Of a stretch of 64,000 nucleotides of DNA, positions 23,666-33,196 are shown one piece after another. The DNA comes from UBA8337 sp965221415 (GTDB lineage Bacteria > Pseudomonadota > Alphaproteobacteria > RS24), in contig OZ244887.1 of the NCBI GenBank assembly GCA_965221415.1, positions 1,778,358-1,842,357 of the forward strand, in the 5' to 3' direction. The stretch's first letter is position 1, and every line of letters starts with the position of its first letter. Under the pieces are notes generated by a model that had not been told where the DNA came from, made no database searches, and was given only the letters and a program-made list of their open reading frames with translations. Both the position numbers and the translations under genes were made by a program.

Positions 23666-24967
23666 ATGTCCCAACAACAAGAAGCGACCCACCAAGCCTC
23701 GCGCCGTGATTACGCCGTCCTCGGCATTCTTGCCTTTATCAATGTGCTGAACTTTGTCGATAGGCAATTGCTCGCCAGCTTCGCCAATTTTATCGTGCCA
23801 GATTTAGAACTCACAAATACGCAATTTGGTCTGCTGACGGGGTTCGGCTTTATCGTTTTCTATTCGGTGATGGGCTTATTCATGGGCGCGCTGGCCGACC
23901 GCGTCAACCGACCCCGCCTGTTGGCTTTCGGACTTGCCATGTGGAGCGCCCTGACCGTCGCCTCGGGTGCGGCGCGCAACTTTATGACCTTGCTCATCCC
24001 GCGCATGCTCATCGGCGTTGGCGAAAGCGTTGCCACGCCAACTTCCATGTCAATACTGGCCGACCGTTTCCCCGCCCGCCAACTCGGCTTTGCGTCGGGG
24101 GTGTACTATCTCGGCGTGCCTGTCGGGGTGGCTATCTCATTGTTGATTGCGGGCTATTTGGGACCGGCCATTGGTTGGCGCAATTGCTTTTATATTTTGG
24201 GCAGCCTTGGTCTTGTGGTGGCGGCGGGTCTTTTATTCTTACGCGAAACCCCGCGCCAAGGCGTGCAGCTGACAGATACGGGCGCGGTCGAAAAAATCCC
24301 GTTTCGTCAGGTCATCGCTCTATTATTTGCAACTTTGCGAAAATCGCCCGCACTGGCCTGCACCATTGGGGCGGGTGTGGTGTTCCACTTTATCTTGGGC
24401 GCGGCCGCCTTTGACCAATTATGGTTTGTCGAAGAGCGCGGCTTTGAACGCGCCGAGATTGCCGTGAAAGCTGGATGGCTCGCCGCCGCGGGCGGCATTT
24501 TGGGCAATCTGATGGGCGGGTTTTTGGGCGATATGTGGCAAGCCAGATTTAAAACCGGACGGCCAATGTTTTTGTTCTGGTCGGGATTATTGCTCGCACC
24601 CTTCGGCATTGCGTATCGGATTGTTGCAGCAGACCACATGCTGTTTGAAATGGGTATTTTTCTCGGCTTCTTCCAATTGGGTTTGTTTTATGGGCCGACT
24701 TTTGCGACCGTTCAGGAACTTGCGCCGGCGAAAATCCGCGCCACGGTTATCGCGTTTTATATCTTGCTGCTGAACTTTGTCGGCCTCGGCATTGGTATTA
24801 CCGGCGGCGGCATTATGATTGATTGGATGGCAAATCAAGGCCACGCAGCGCCTTACACATTCACGCTGGTTGCCTTCACCTTGATTTCCATGCTTGCCTT
24901 GCCGCTTAATTTTGTCGCGGGCAGGCTTTATCATCGCGATAGGGCGCAACTTGCCGAAAACGGATGA
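23666..24967 (+). CDS. MFS transporter, spinster-like
   Basis: A 433-residue protein with about 12 membrane segments. The N-terminal LNFVDRQLL, the motif-A loop GALADRVNRPRLLA, MWSALTVASGAARNF and RMLIGVGESVATPTSMSILAD are typical of spinster-type MFS carriers, associated with export of lipids and amphiphiles or uptake of small acids. The substrate is unknown. It lies 9 bases upstream of acs, which hints at an organic-acid or lipid link. Confidence 0.88.
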   Translation: MSQQQEATHQASRRDYAVLGILAFINVLNFVDRQLLASFANFIVPDLELTNTQFGLLTGFGFIVFYSVMGLFMGALADRVNRPRLLAFGLAMWSALTVASGAARNFMTLLIPRMLIGVGESVATPTSMSILADRFPARQLGFASGVYYLGVPVGVAISLLIAGYLGPAIGWRNCFYILGSLGLVVAAGLLFLRETPRQGVQLTDTGAVEKIPFRQVIALLFATLRKSPALACTIGAGVVFHFILGAAAFDQLWFVEERGFERAEIAVKAGWLAAAGGILGNLMGGFLGDMWQARFKTGRPMFLFWSGLLLAPFGIAYRIVAADHMLFEMGIFLGFFQLGLFYGPTFATVQELAPAKIRATVIAFYILLLNFVGLGIGITGGGIMIDWMANQGHAAPYTFTLVAFTLISMLALPLNFVAGRLYHRDRAQLAENG

Positions 24968-24976
24968 GGGGAGAAA

Positions 24977-26923
24977 ATGTCTGAAGAGCTAACCTTTGAT
25001 GTTACGGCAGAAATCGCTGCCGCTGCCCTTATCGATGAAGCGCGTTATCACGAGATGTATGCCCAAAGCATTCAAGACCCCGATGGCTTTTGGCACGAGC
25101 ACGGCCAGCGTATCGATTGGATGCGCCCCTATACAAAAGTTAAGAACACCCATTACAGCAAAGATGATGTGTCGATTAAATGGTATGAGGACGGCACGCT
25201 CAATGCGTGTGTGAATTGTGTCGACCGTCATTTGCCGACCCGTGCCAGCCAGACCGCGCTTATCTGGGAAGGCGACGAGCCAGACCAGCAAGCCCATATT
25301 AGCTATCAGCAATTGCACGAAGAAGTCTGTCGCTTTGCCAATGTGCTGAAAATGCGCGGCATCCAAAAAGGCGACCGCGTGACAATTTATATGCCGATGA
25401 TTCCTGAAGCCACCTACGCCATGTTGGCGTGTGCGCGCATTGGGGCGGTGCATTCGGTGGTGTTTGGCGGCTTTTCGCCCGATGCGCTGGCGGGGCGCAT
25501 TATCGATTGCGACAGTATTTGCGTCATTACCGCCGATGAGGGTGTGCGCGGAGGCAAAAAAATCCCCCTGAAAGCCAATACAGATGCCGCCCTTGAAAAA
25601 TGTCCTGACGTGACGAGCGTTATCGTGGTCACGCGCACAGATGCCGATATCGCGATGCATGAGGGGCGCGATATTTATTACAGCGAGGCGAAATCCCAAG
25701 TCGATGCGGATTGCGCAGCTGTCGAAATGGGTGCCGAAGACCCGCTATTTATTCTTTATACATCTGGTTCGACGGGCAAGCCCAAGGGCGTGTTGCATAC
25801 AACGGGTGGCTATATGGTGTATGCCTCGATGACGCATCAATATGTGTTTGATTATAAGGATGGCGATATTTACTGGTGCACAGCCGATGTCGGCTGGGTG
25901 ACGGGGCATTCTTATATTGTCTATGGGCCACTGGCCAATGGGGCGACCAGTTTGATGTTTGAGGGCGTGCCGAATTATCCCGACAATTCACGCTTCTGGC
26001 AGGTCTGCGACAAGCATCAGGTGAGTATTTTTTACACCGCGCCCACCGCTTTGCGCGCGCTGATGCGCGAAGGCGATGCCCCCGTCAAGGCAACTTCCCG
26101 ACAAAGCCTGCGCCTGCTTGGCTCGGTTGGCGAGCCGATTAATCCAGAGGCGTGGCTGTGGTATCACAATATTGTCGGCGATGGACGCTGCCCGATTGTC
26201 GATACATGGTGGCAAACCGAAACTGGCGGTATTCTCATCACGCCGCTGCCGGGTGCAACACCGCTCAAGCCCGGCTCAGCGACCCGCCCGTTTTTCGGCA
26301 TTAAGCCCCTATTGGTCGATGCCGATGGCAAAACGCTCGATGGGGCGGCGGCAGGCAATTTATGCATTAGCGATAGTTGGCCGGGTCAAATGCGCTCGGT
26401 CTATGGCGACCATAAGCGCTTTATCGAGACTTATTTTGTGCAATATCCGGGTATGTATTTTACTGGCGATGGCTGTCGGCGCGACGAAGATGGCTATTAT
26501 TGGATTACCGGACGGGTCGATGATGTGCTGAATATTTCTGGCCACCGCCTTGGCACAGCCGAAGTCGAAAGCGCGCTGGTCGCCCACGCCGATGTCGCAG
26601 AAGCCGCCGTCGTCGGCTATCCGCACGACATTAAAGGGCAGGGCATTTACTGCTATGTCACATTGAACGCAGGGCTTGAAGGCAATGACGCGCTAAAAGC
26701 TGAACTGGTCAGCTGGGTGCGCAAAGAGATTGGCGCGATTGCCACGCCCGACCTCATCCAATTTGCACCAAGCCTGCCGAAAACGCGGTCGGGCAAAATC
26801 ATGCGGCGTATTTTGCGCAAAATTGCCGAGGACGACTTTTCCAATCTGGGCGACACATCGACACTGGCCGACCCCTCTGTGGTCGACGCGCTGATAGATA
26901 ATCGACAAAATCGCGCCCCTTAA
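24977..26923 (+). CDS. acs: Acetyl-CoA synthetase (AMP-forming)
   Basis: A 648-residue protein of full family length. It shows the ANL-superfamily P-loop YTSGSTGKPKG, WCTADVGWVTGHSYIVYGPL, the DTWWQTETGG core and the C-terminal PKTRSGKIMRRILRKIA, whose last conserved Lys is the usual acetylation site. It activates acetate to acetyl-CoA with ATP in the cytosol. The start has GGGGAG upstream. It converges with the nuclease gene, with one base between the stops. Confidence 0.96.
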   Translation: MSEELTFDVTAEIAAAALIDEARYHEMYAQSIQDPDGFWHEHGQRIDWMRPYTKVKNTHYSKDDVSIKWYEDGTLNACVNCVDRHLPTRASQTALIWEGDEPDQQAHISYQQLHEEVCRFANVLKMRGIQKGDRVTIYMPMIPEATYAMLACARIGAVHSVVFGGFSPDALAGRIIDCDSICVITADEGVRGGKKIPLKANTDAALEKCPDVTSVIVVTRTDADIAMHEGRDIYYSEAKSQVDADCAAVEMGAEDPLFILYTSGSTGKPKGVLHTTGGYMVYASMTHQYVFDYKDGDIYWCTADVGWVTGHSYIVYGPLANGATSLMFEGVPNYPDNSRFWQVCDKHQVSIFYTAPTALRALMREGDAPVKATSRQSLRLLGSVGEPINPEAWLWYHNIVGDGRCPIVDTWWQTETGGILITPLPGATPLKPGSATRPFFGIKPLLVDADGKTLDGAAAGNLCISDSWPGQMRSVYGDHKRFIETYFVQYPGMYFTGDGCRRDEDGYYWITGRVDDVLNISGHRLGTAEVESALVAHADVAEAAVVGYPHDIKGQGIYCYVTLNAGLEGNDALKAELVSWVRKEIGAIATPDLIQFAPSLPKTRSGKIMRRILRKIAEDDFSNLGDTSTLADPSVVDALIDNRQNRAP

Positions 26924-26924
26924 C

Positions 26925-27380
26925 TTAAGCGCACCATTTGGGCTTTCGGGTTTTATAAGGCTTGGCGAGCCCCCGTGCCAACAGCGCGGCAGATAAAGTA
27001 TCGCTGTTTTTTCCCGCTTGCTTGTGAACCGTCGCCAAGACGCGCCCCGGAAATGCATCATAGCGCACCCGCCGCAGCACAGACGGGTTTTTGCGCAACC
27101 AATCCTTCGTGAACGCCTTGGCTTGACGCGCGCGCTTTTTCGCAGCAGCACAGCGACCGTTTATTTCAGGTGTGTCGATACCCGCTAACCGAATCTTGAC
27201 CTCTACCGTCTGGCCTAGCCAAATCGTCACCCGTGCGCGAAACGTATCCCCGTCAACGACCTCCACAAGCTCAAAGGCGAACGGCCCATCTAAGATTTGC
27301 TTGTTTGAATGATGGGCAGCAGGTGCCGCCAGCACAACTGACGGCAAAAACAAAATCCCCCACCACAAAATCAACCGCAT
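26925..27380 (-). CDS. Secreted thermonuclease (SNase) family protein
   Basis: A 151-residue protein with signal peptide MRLILWWGILFLPSVVLAAPA and an SNase (OB-fold) core: VVDGDTFRARV, IRLAGIDTPEINGRC and DAFPGRVLATV, which contain the metal-binding Asp residues and the catalytic Arg/Glu set. It probably degrades DNA or RNA in the periplasm or outside the cell. The ATG at 27380 is preferred over an adjacent upstream GTG at 27383. Confidence 0.88.
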   Translation of the reverse strand: MRLILWWGILFLPSVVLAAPAAHHSNKQILDGPFAFELVEVVDGDTFRARVTIWLGQTVEVKIRLAGIDTPEINGRCAAAKKRARQAKAFTKDWLRKNPSVLRRVRYDAFPGRVLATVHKQAGKNSDTLSAALLARGLAKPYKTRKPKWCA

Positions 27381-27455
27381 CACGTGACCCCCTTATCTCA
27401 AAGTCCGCACATTAAGTCCCCCACATAAGGCGCAGCAGCGCAAGAAAAATCAGCT

Positions 27456-27659
27456 CTAAAAATCAGAAATAATGCCGTCTTTTTCCCAATCGCCATAGCG
27501 TGTCGGCTCGGGCCCTGCTTGCCCGCCCTCCTCATCAGCACGTTTCTTCGTCACATGCGCCGCACGACGCGCACGGGCTTCTTCGCGGGCTTTTTTCTGC
27601 GCCGCTTTGCGCTGTGCCGTGGCAATTTTTAAGGCTATCTCTGGGTCAGGCGTTTTCAT
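27456..27659 (-). CDS. DUF1674 / SDHAF4-like succinate dehydrogenase assembly factor
   Basis: A 67-residue, highly charged protein ending in GPEPTRYGDWEKDGIISDF, the DUF1674 signature shared with mitochondrial SDHAF4. That factor binds the flavinylated SdhA subunit during complex II assembly. The ATG at 27659 starts the natural protein; the frame is open further upstream but overlaps the divergent rsmB start. SDH genes are not in the window. Confidence 0.9.
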   Translation of the reverse strand: MKTPDPEIALKIATAQRKAAQKKAREEARARRAAHVTKKRADEEGGQAGPEPTRYGDWEKDGIISDF

Positions 27660-27711
27660 ACCCCTAATATGGGGGCTTGCCGAATGAAAGCCAAGATGGT
27701 GTAACCGCGAC

Positions 27712-29076
27712 ATGAATACGCAACCAAAATCCGCCCCGCAAGGTAAAAACCGAGATAGGGGCAGGGGAAAAGATAGCACGCGCCGCGTCGCTGCCAATAT
27801 GCTGGCGGCCATCACCCGCGGCAAAACGCTAGACGATGCCCGCGACCGCCTCGCCGACTTGCCGCCTGCTGAGCGCAATCTGGCCGATGCCATCGCGCAA
27901 GCGGCGTTGCGTCACTATGGCGAGATTGATGCGCTCACCCGCCAACATATGAAGCGGCCTTTGCCTTTGCGGCCACATATCGCGCATGCGCTATTGTTTA
28001 TCGGCGCGGCGCAATTGCTCTATATGAATGTGCCTGCGCATGCGGCGATTAACGAAACGGTCGCGGCAACGGGGCGGCGCGAACAGCCGTTTCGGGGGCT
28101 TATCAATGCGGTCTTGCGCCAAATCGAGCGCGGCGAAAAACCGCCTGCCAATGCGGGCGCGAACCTACCCGATTGGATGCACGCACGCTTTGAGGCCGCC
28201 TATGGTGACACAGTGCTGGCGGCCATTGCCGCGCAACATGCCCGCACGCCACCGCTTGATATATGCTTTAAGACTTCCGAAAAAGCGGCGGCTTTTGCAA
28301 AAAAATATGCAGGTGACCTGCTCACGCCGACGCATGTGCGCATCAGGCCTTCGGGCGATGTGCGCGCTTTGGACGGCTTTGCGGCAGGCGATTGGTTCGT
28401 CCAAGATATCGCCGCCAGTTTTCCCGCTATCATGTTACATGAGGCGTTAGGAAAACGCCCGCACAATATTCTCGACCTCTGCGCCGCGCCCGGGGGCAAA
28501 ACAATGCAACTCGCCAATATGGGGCATCGCGTCACCGCCCTTGATGTTTCGGCGCATCGGCTGCAACGGCTGCGCGATAATCTTGCGCGCACGCAAATGC
28601 CCACCGATAGGGGCGATATCATCGAAGCCGATATGCGCGACTGGCAACCAGAAACTCCTTTTGCGGCGGTTTTACTCGATGCGCCGTGTTCTGCCACCGG
28701 CACGATGCGCCGCCACCCCGACCTTGCGCTGACGCAGCGTGCTGGGTTTGCTGCCAAGCAAGCCGCCCTGCAAGCCGATATGTTGGCACGCGCCGCGGAC
28801 TGGGTCGCCCCCGAAGGGCTGCTCTGCTATGCGGTCTGCTCGCTCGACCCGATGGAAGGCGAAGCCCAAGCGGCAGATTTTTTAAGCCGCCACAAAAACT
28901 TTACAGCGCATGATAGCGCCCTTGATAGCGCCCTGGCCACATCAAACGCAGAGATGAGGGGGTTTATCCAAAATGGGTTTTTGCGCACCACGCCTGCCGA
29001 CAATATGGCTCAAGATAGCACTGGTGGGGGCATGGATGGCTTCTTTGCCGCCATATTTAAAAAAACAGGTGAATAA
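27712..29076 (+). CDS. RsmB/NOP2-type RNA cytosine-C5 methyltransferase
   Basis: A 454-residue protein with an N-terminal NusB-like helical domain (about 20-150) and a C-terminal SAM domain: LDLCAAPGGKTMQLA, DAPCSATGTMRRHPD (motif IV Cys) and YAVCSLDPMEGEAQ (motif VI catalytic Cys). It methylates cytosine in 16S rRNA, position 967 by E. coli RsmB numbering, if orthologous. It is followed by rpe, a heparinase-like gene and purH, the usual alphaproteobacterial order. Confidence 0.9.
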   Translation: MNTQPKSAPQGKNRDRGRGKDSTRRVAANMLAAITRGKTLDDARDRLADLPPAERNLADAIAQAALRHYGEIDALTRQHMKRPLPLRPHIAHALLFIGAAQLLYMNVPAHAAINETVAATGRREQPFRGLINAVLRQIERGEKPPANAGANLPDWMHARFEAAYGDTVLAAIAAQHARTPPLDICFKTSEKAAAFAKKYAGDLLTPTHVRIRPSGDVRALDGFAAGDWFVQDIAASFPAIMLHEALGKRPHNILDLCAAPGGKTMQLANMGHRVTALDVSAHRLQRLRDNLARTQMPTDRGDIIEADMRDWQPETPFAAVLLDAPCSATGTMRRHPDLALTQRAGFAAKQAALQADMLARAADWVAPEGLLCYAVCSLDPMEGEAQAADFLSRHKNFTAHDSALDSALATSNAEMRGFIQNGFLRTTPADNMAQDSTGGGMDGFFAAIFKKTGE

Positions 29077-29159
29077 ATCACCGCCATCGCGGCGATAGAT
29101 TGCGGCCTTCACCGAAACCCCTTACAAAGTGAAAAGGCTCAATTTCAGGCGAGACTCTC

Positions 29160-29828
29160 ATGCGCGATATTAAAATTTCACCTTCTATTCTCTCGGCCGA
29201 TTTTGCCAAGCTTGGCGAAGAAGTCGCAGCCATTTGTGCAGCAGGCGCTGACCTCATTCATATCGATGTTATGGATGGCCATTTTGTCCCCAATATCACC
29301 ATTGGGCCTGACGTTGTCAAAGCCATCAAGCCGCATGCCACCAAGCCTTTGGATGTGCATCTGATGATTGCACCGGTTGATGCTTATATCGACGCCTTTG
29401 CCGACGCGGGGGCAGATATTATCACTTTCCACCCCGAGGCGGGGGCGCATCCGCACCGCACCGCGCAAGCCATTCGCGCAGCGGGCTGCAAAGTCGGCGT
29501 GTCGCTCAACCCCGCAACGCCTGTGTCCGCGCTCGACCATCTCATAGACGAGATTGACCTCGTACTGGTGATGTCGGTCAATCCGGGCTTTGGCGGACAG
29601 GCTTTTATCGACAGCCAACTCGACAAGATTCGCACCTTGCGCGCGCGCATCACAGCCTCTGGCCGCGACATTGAGCTAGAAGTAGATGGCGGCATCACCC
29701 GCAAAAACGCTGGCCAAGTCATCGAGGCGGGGGCGTCTATTCTGGTCGCTGGCACGGCAACATTTAGCGGTGGGTCATCGGCTTATGGCGACAATATTGC
29801 CGCGCTACGGACAGCTTCGGGGGGTTAA
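29160..29828 (+). CDS. rpe: Ribulose-phosphate 3-epimerase
   Basis: A 222-residue TIM barrel: SILSADFAKLGEEV at the N-terminus, HIDVMDGHFVPNIT (metal-binding His and Asp), LDVHLMI, VMSVNPGFGGQ and LEVDGGI. It interconverts ribulose 5-phosphate and xylulose 5-phosphate in the pentose phosphate and Calvin pathways. No Calvin-cycle genes are visible nearby. The next gene starts directly after its stop codon. Confidence 0.96.
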   Translation: MRDIKISPSILSADFAKLGEEVAAICAAGADLIHIDVMDGHFVPNITIGPDVVKAIKPHATKPLDVHLMIAPVDAYIDAFADAGADIITFHPEAGAHPHRTAQAIRAAGCKVGVSLNPATPVSALDHLIDEIDLVLVMSVNPGFGGQAFIDSQLDKIRTLRARITASGRDIELEVDGGITRKNAGQVIEAGASILVAGTATFSGGSSAYGDNIAALRTASGG

Positions 29829-31571
29829 GTGGGGCGAGTGGGGCGAACGCACAGGCTAACCTCTACATATGAGGCTGTGTCAGCCAGTGCTTCGGCTTTG
29901 GGTTTTACCCTAAAAAATGCGGCGCTGCGCGGGCCTTTAGGGCGGCGCTTTTGGCGCGCGCCCGCGGGTCTTGTCAGCCATGATATTCCCGCCAGTCTGT
30001 ACTCTGGCAATCCAGCACGCGGCGAAGCATGGCTTGCGGGCAATTACACATTGGCCGGCGGCATCGTCCATAATGCGGGCAAAATACCTTTTTTGCACAC
30101 CCCTCCAAGCCAACAATGGCACGACCAATTACACAGCTTTGAGTGGCTGCGCGACGTGCTGGCCGCCCCCAATGGCGCAGGCACGGCCACCGCCCGCGAG
30201 ATGATTTTGCATTGGGCGCAAAGCGATTATATCAATCGCAAAAGATTTATGCAGCCAGCTATTATCGCACGCCGCCTGATTAATTGGGGATTTGCCTTGC
30301 GCGTGCTCAAGACCAGTTTTGATAGCCAAGAAATGGCGCTGATAAATACCTCTTACACGCATCAAGCGCGCTGGCTTGCGCTTACCGTCCACCAAGCCCC
30401 TGACGGTTTGGCGCGGCTATATGCGGTGATTGGTCTGACGCTCGCTGGCTTGAGCATCGCCCAAGAGGGGCATATTTTGCGCCACGGCATGGATCTGCTG
30501 ATGCGCGAGCTGCGCCGTCAGATTTTTCCCGATGGCGGACATATGAGCCGCGCCCCCGATGTCATCGTGCGGTTGTTGGCCGACCTGATTGCCATTGAAA
30601 GCGGGCTAACCGCGCGCCAAATTGCACCGCCTGCGGCGTTCACCCTGACCCTAACGCGCATGCAGGCGATGGTTGTGATGCTGCGCCACCGCGACGGCAA
30701 GCTGGCGGTTTTCCATGGTGGTCTGGAATGCGAGCCCGCCGCCATCGCCGCTGTGCTGCCCAAGCGTCCGCCTGCGCCGATGAGTTTTTCGCAAAAAAGC
30801 GGCTATCAGCGACTGAGCGCCGATAAGACATGCATCGTGATGGATGTCGGCAACGCGGCCACGGGTGCGCATAGCCAAACAGCCCACGCCGCCCCACTAG
30901 CGTTTGAAATGAGCCATGGCAATGACCGCCTGATTGTCAATTGCGGGCCGAATCTCGTCCATGGCGCAGAGTGGCAACTGGCCGCACGTGGGCTGTCGGC
31001 ACACTCAACTTTGGCCTTTGAAAAAGGTGTGAAAGACCCCTTCACCCGCCACGGATTTGCCGCCAAGCGTTTGGGCGCACGGCTCATCCCCGATGATTGG
31101 CAGGTCACCTCGCGCCGCGTCGAAGACAAAAGCGGCATCTGGCTCGAGACCAGTCACGCAGGCTTTGTCGAGAGCCACGGCGTGCGCCATAATCGGCGCT
31201 TGTTCATCGACGCACGCGGCGAAGATGTCCGTGGCGAAGATTTTCTATTGGCCGATGCCACCCACCCTATCGCTACAGGCGCGGCGTTTCATTTGCGCTT
31301 TCACCTGCACCCGAATATTCATGCCAGCCTGCAAGGCACCGGCAATACCGCTTTATTGGTCACCCCCGGCGGCCATGGCTGGCAGTTTCGCGTCGGCCAA
31401 GATGGCGATGCGCATCTGGCCATCGAAGAAAGTGTGTATATGGGTCGCAATGGTGTGCCACAGCGCACGCAACAGCTTGCCATTCGCGCCCATTTGGGAC
31501 ATACCGATACGCTCATACGCTGGGCGCTGCGCTATGCGGGGCGTTCTGGCAGAAAGCGTCCCAATGATTGA
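29829..31571 (+). CDS. Heparinase II/III family protein
   Basis: A 580-residue protein with an N-terminal alpha/alpha-toroid (about 60-300, including WLAGNYTLAGG and a DGGHMSRAPDVIVRLLADL segment) and a C-terminal beta-sandwich (GGLECEP, HSTLAFE, HNRRLFIDARGEDVRGED). No signal peptide is visible. Family members are polysaccharide lyases, but this alphaproteobacterial type always sits between rsmB and purH and its substrate is unproven. The start is GTG, immediately after the rpe TAA; translation is probably coupled. Confidence 0.85.
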   Translation: MGRVGRTHRLTSTYEAVSASASALGFTLKNAALRGPLGRRFWRAPAGLVSHDIPASLYSGNPARGEAWLAGNYTLAGGIVHNAGKIPFLHTPPSQQWHDQLHSFEWLRDVLAAPNGAGTATAREMILHWAQSDYINRKRFMQPAIIARRLINWGFALRVLKTSFDSQEMALINTSYTHQARWLALTVHQAPDGLARLYAVIGLTLAGLSIAQEGHILRHGMDLLMRELRRQIFPDGGHMSRAPDVIVRLLADLIAIESGLTARQIAPPAAFTLTLTRMQAMVVMLRHRDGKLAVFHGGLECEPAAIAAVLPKRPPAPMSFSQKSGYQRLSADKTCIVMDVGNAATGAHSQTAHAAPLAFEMSHGNDRLIVNCGPNLVHGAEWQLAARGLSAHSTLAFEKGVKDPFTRHGFAAKRLGARLIPDDWQVTSRRVEDKSGIWLETSHAGFVESHGVRHNRRLFIDARGEDVRGEDFLLADATHPIATGAAFHLRFHLHPNIHASLQGTGNTALLVTPGGHGWQFRVGQDGDAHLAIEESVYMGRNGVPQRTQQLAIRAHLGHTDTLIRWALRYAGRSGRKRPND

Positions 31572-31607
31572 TTTTATTTTATCGCATAAAGCCCATAGGA
31601 AATACCA

Positions 31608-33191
31608 ATGTCTGATGTAAAACCCATTACCCGCGCCCTCATATCCGTATCCGACAAGGACACGATTGTCGCATTTGCCGAAAAACTCGCCGCCAATGGC
31701 GTCGAACTCATATCGACAGGCGGCACAGCAAAATTGCTGCAACAAGCAGGGCTGACATGCCGCGATGTGTCAGAGCTTACAGGCTTTCCCGAAATGATGG
31801 ATGGGCGCGTCAAAACCCTGCACCCGCATGTGCATGGCGGACTGCTTGCCATACGCGATAATCCCGCACATATCGCGGCCATGGACGCACATGATATTGC
31901 AGCGATTGATTTGCTGGTGGTCAATCTATACCCGTTTGAGGCGACGGTGAACGCGGGCGGGACTTATGAAGACTGTGTTGAAAACATTGATATTGGGGGG
32001 CCTGCGATGATTCGCGCAGCCGCCAAAAACCACAATGATGTCACCGTGCTGGTGGATAGCGATGATTATGATGCGGTTCTTGCAGCCTGCGATGAAGGCG
32101 GCACAAGCCTTGCGCTTCGCCAGAGCTTGGCACAAAAAGCCTATGCGCGCACCGCCGCTTACGATGCCGCCATCTCTAACTGGATGGCCGCCCAACTCGA
32201 TATGGACACACCCGCCTATCGTGCCGTCGGCGGCAAGCTGCAACAAGCCCTGCGCTATGGCGAAAACCCCCACCAACAGGCAGGGTTTTATGTCGGCGAC
32301 ACCCCGCGCATGGGCGTTGCCACCGCCACCCAAGTGCAAGGCAAAGCGCTGTCTTATAATAATATCAACGATACCGATGCCGCGTTTGAACTGGTCGCCG
32401 AGTTCGACCCGAAACAGCACGCGGCATGCGCCATTATCAAACACGCCAACCCTTGCGGCGTGGCGTGCGGCAAAGATTTGTCCGACGCGTTTGCCAAAGC
32501 CCTGCGCTGCGACCCCGTATCGGCATTTGGCGGCATCATCGCCATGAACCAAACATTGGACGCGCCAACCGCACAAGCGATTGTTGAAATCTTCACCGAA
32601 GTGATTATCGCCCCCAATGCCAGCGATGAGGCACGCGATATCATCGCAGCCAAAAAAAACCTGCGGCTATTGCTGACGGGCGGGCTGCCCGATAAAGCCG
32701 CGCCGAGGTTGTCGGTGCGCAATGTGGCGGGCGGGTATTTGTTCCAAACCCATGATAATGGTCATGTCGCACAAGAGCAGTTGCGCTGTGTCACAAAACG
32801 CGCCCCCAGCACCCAAGAAATGGCCGACTTATTATTTGCGTGGCGGATTGCCAAACATGTGAAATCAAACGCCATTGTATACGCCAAAGACGGTGCGAGC
32901 GTCGGCATTGGCGCCGGCCAAATGAGCCGCCTTGATAGTGCGCGTATAGCAGTGCGCAAAAGCCAAGACGCTGCCGACGCATGCGGGGCAGACGCAGCAC
33001 TGACGCAAGGCTCGGTGGTCGCATCAGATGCTTTTTTCCCGTTTGCCGATGGTTTGTTGAGTGCCGCCGAAGCAGGCGCAACGGCGGTTATTCAGCCGGG
33101 CGGGTCGATGCGCGATGAAGAAGTTATCGCCGCCGCCGATGATGCGGGACTGGCGATGGTGTTTACCGATATGCGCCATTTCCGACATTAA
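31608..33191 (+). CDS. purH: Bifunctional AICAR formyltransferase / IMP cyclohydrolase
   Basis: A 527-residue protein. The N-terminal IMP cyclohydrolase domain (about 1-200) has ALISVSDKDTIVAFA, ISTGGTAKLL, GFPEMMDGRVKTLHP. The C-terminal AICAR transformylase domain includes LRYGENPHQQAGFY, KHANPCGVA with the catalytic Lys-His pair, and the terminal QPGGSMRDEEVI. It carries out the last two steps of IMP synthesis. The stop is 6 bases from the convergent TPR gene. Confidence 0.96.
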   Translation: MSDVKPITRALISVSDKDTIVAFAEKLAANGVELISTGGTAKLLQQAGLTCRDVSELTGFPEMMDGRVKTLHPHVHGGLLAIRDNPAHIAAMDAHDIAAIDLLVVNLYPFEATVNAGGTYEDCVENIDIGGPAMIRAAAKNHNDVTVLVDSDDYDAVLAACDEGGTSLALRQSLAQKAYARTAAYDAAISNWMAAQLDMDTPAYRAVGGKLQQALRYGENPHQQAGFYVGDTPRMGVATATQVQGKALSYNNINDTDAAFELVAEFDPKQHAACAIIKHANPCGVACGKDLSDAFAKALRCDPVSAFGGIIAMNQTLDAPTAQAIVEIFTEVIIAPNASDEARDIIAAKKNLRLLLTGGLPDKAAPRLSVRNVAGGYLFQTHDNGHVAQEQLRCVTKRAPSTQEMADLLFAWRIAKHVKSNAIVYAKDGASVGIGAGQMSRLDSARIAVRKSQDAADACGADAALTQGSVVASDAFFPFADGLLSAAEAGATAVIQPGGSMRDEEVIAAADDAGLAMVFTDMRHFRH

Positions 33192-33196
33192 CTGTA

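Noticed and set aside
24989..25699. A 236-codon open frame antisense to acs
   Set aside because: No recognisable motif and fully inside the strongly supported acetyl-CoA synthetase gene.
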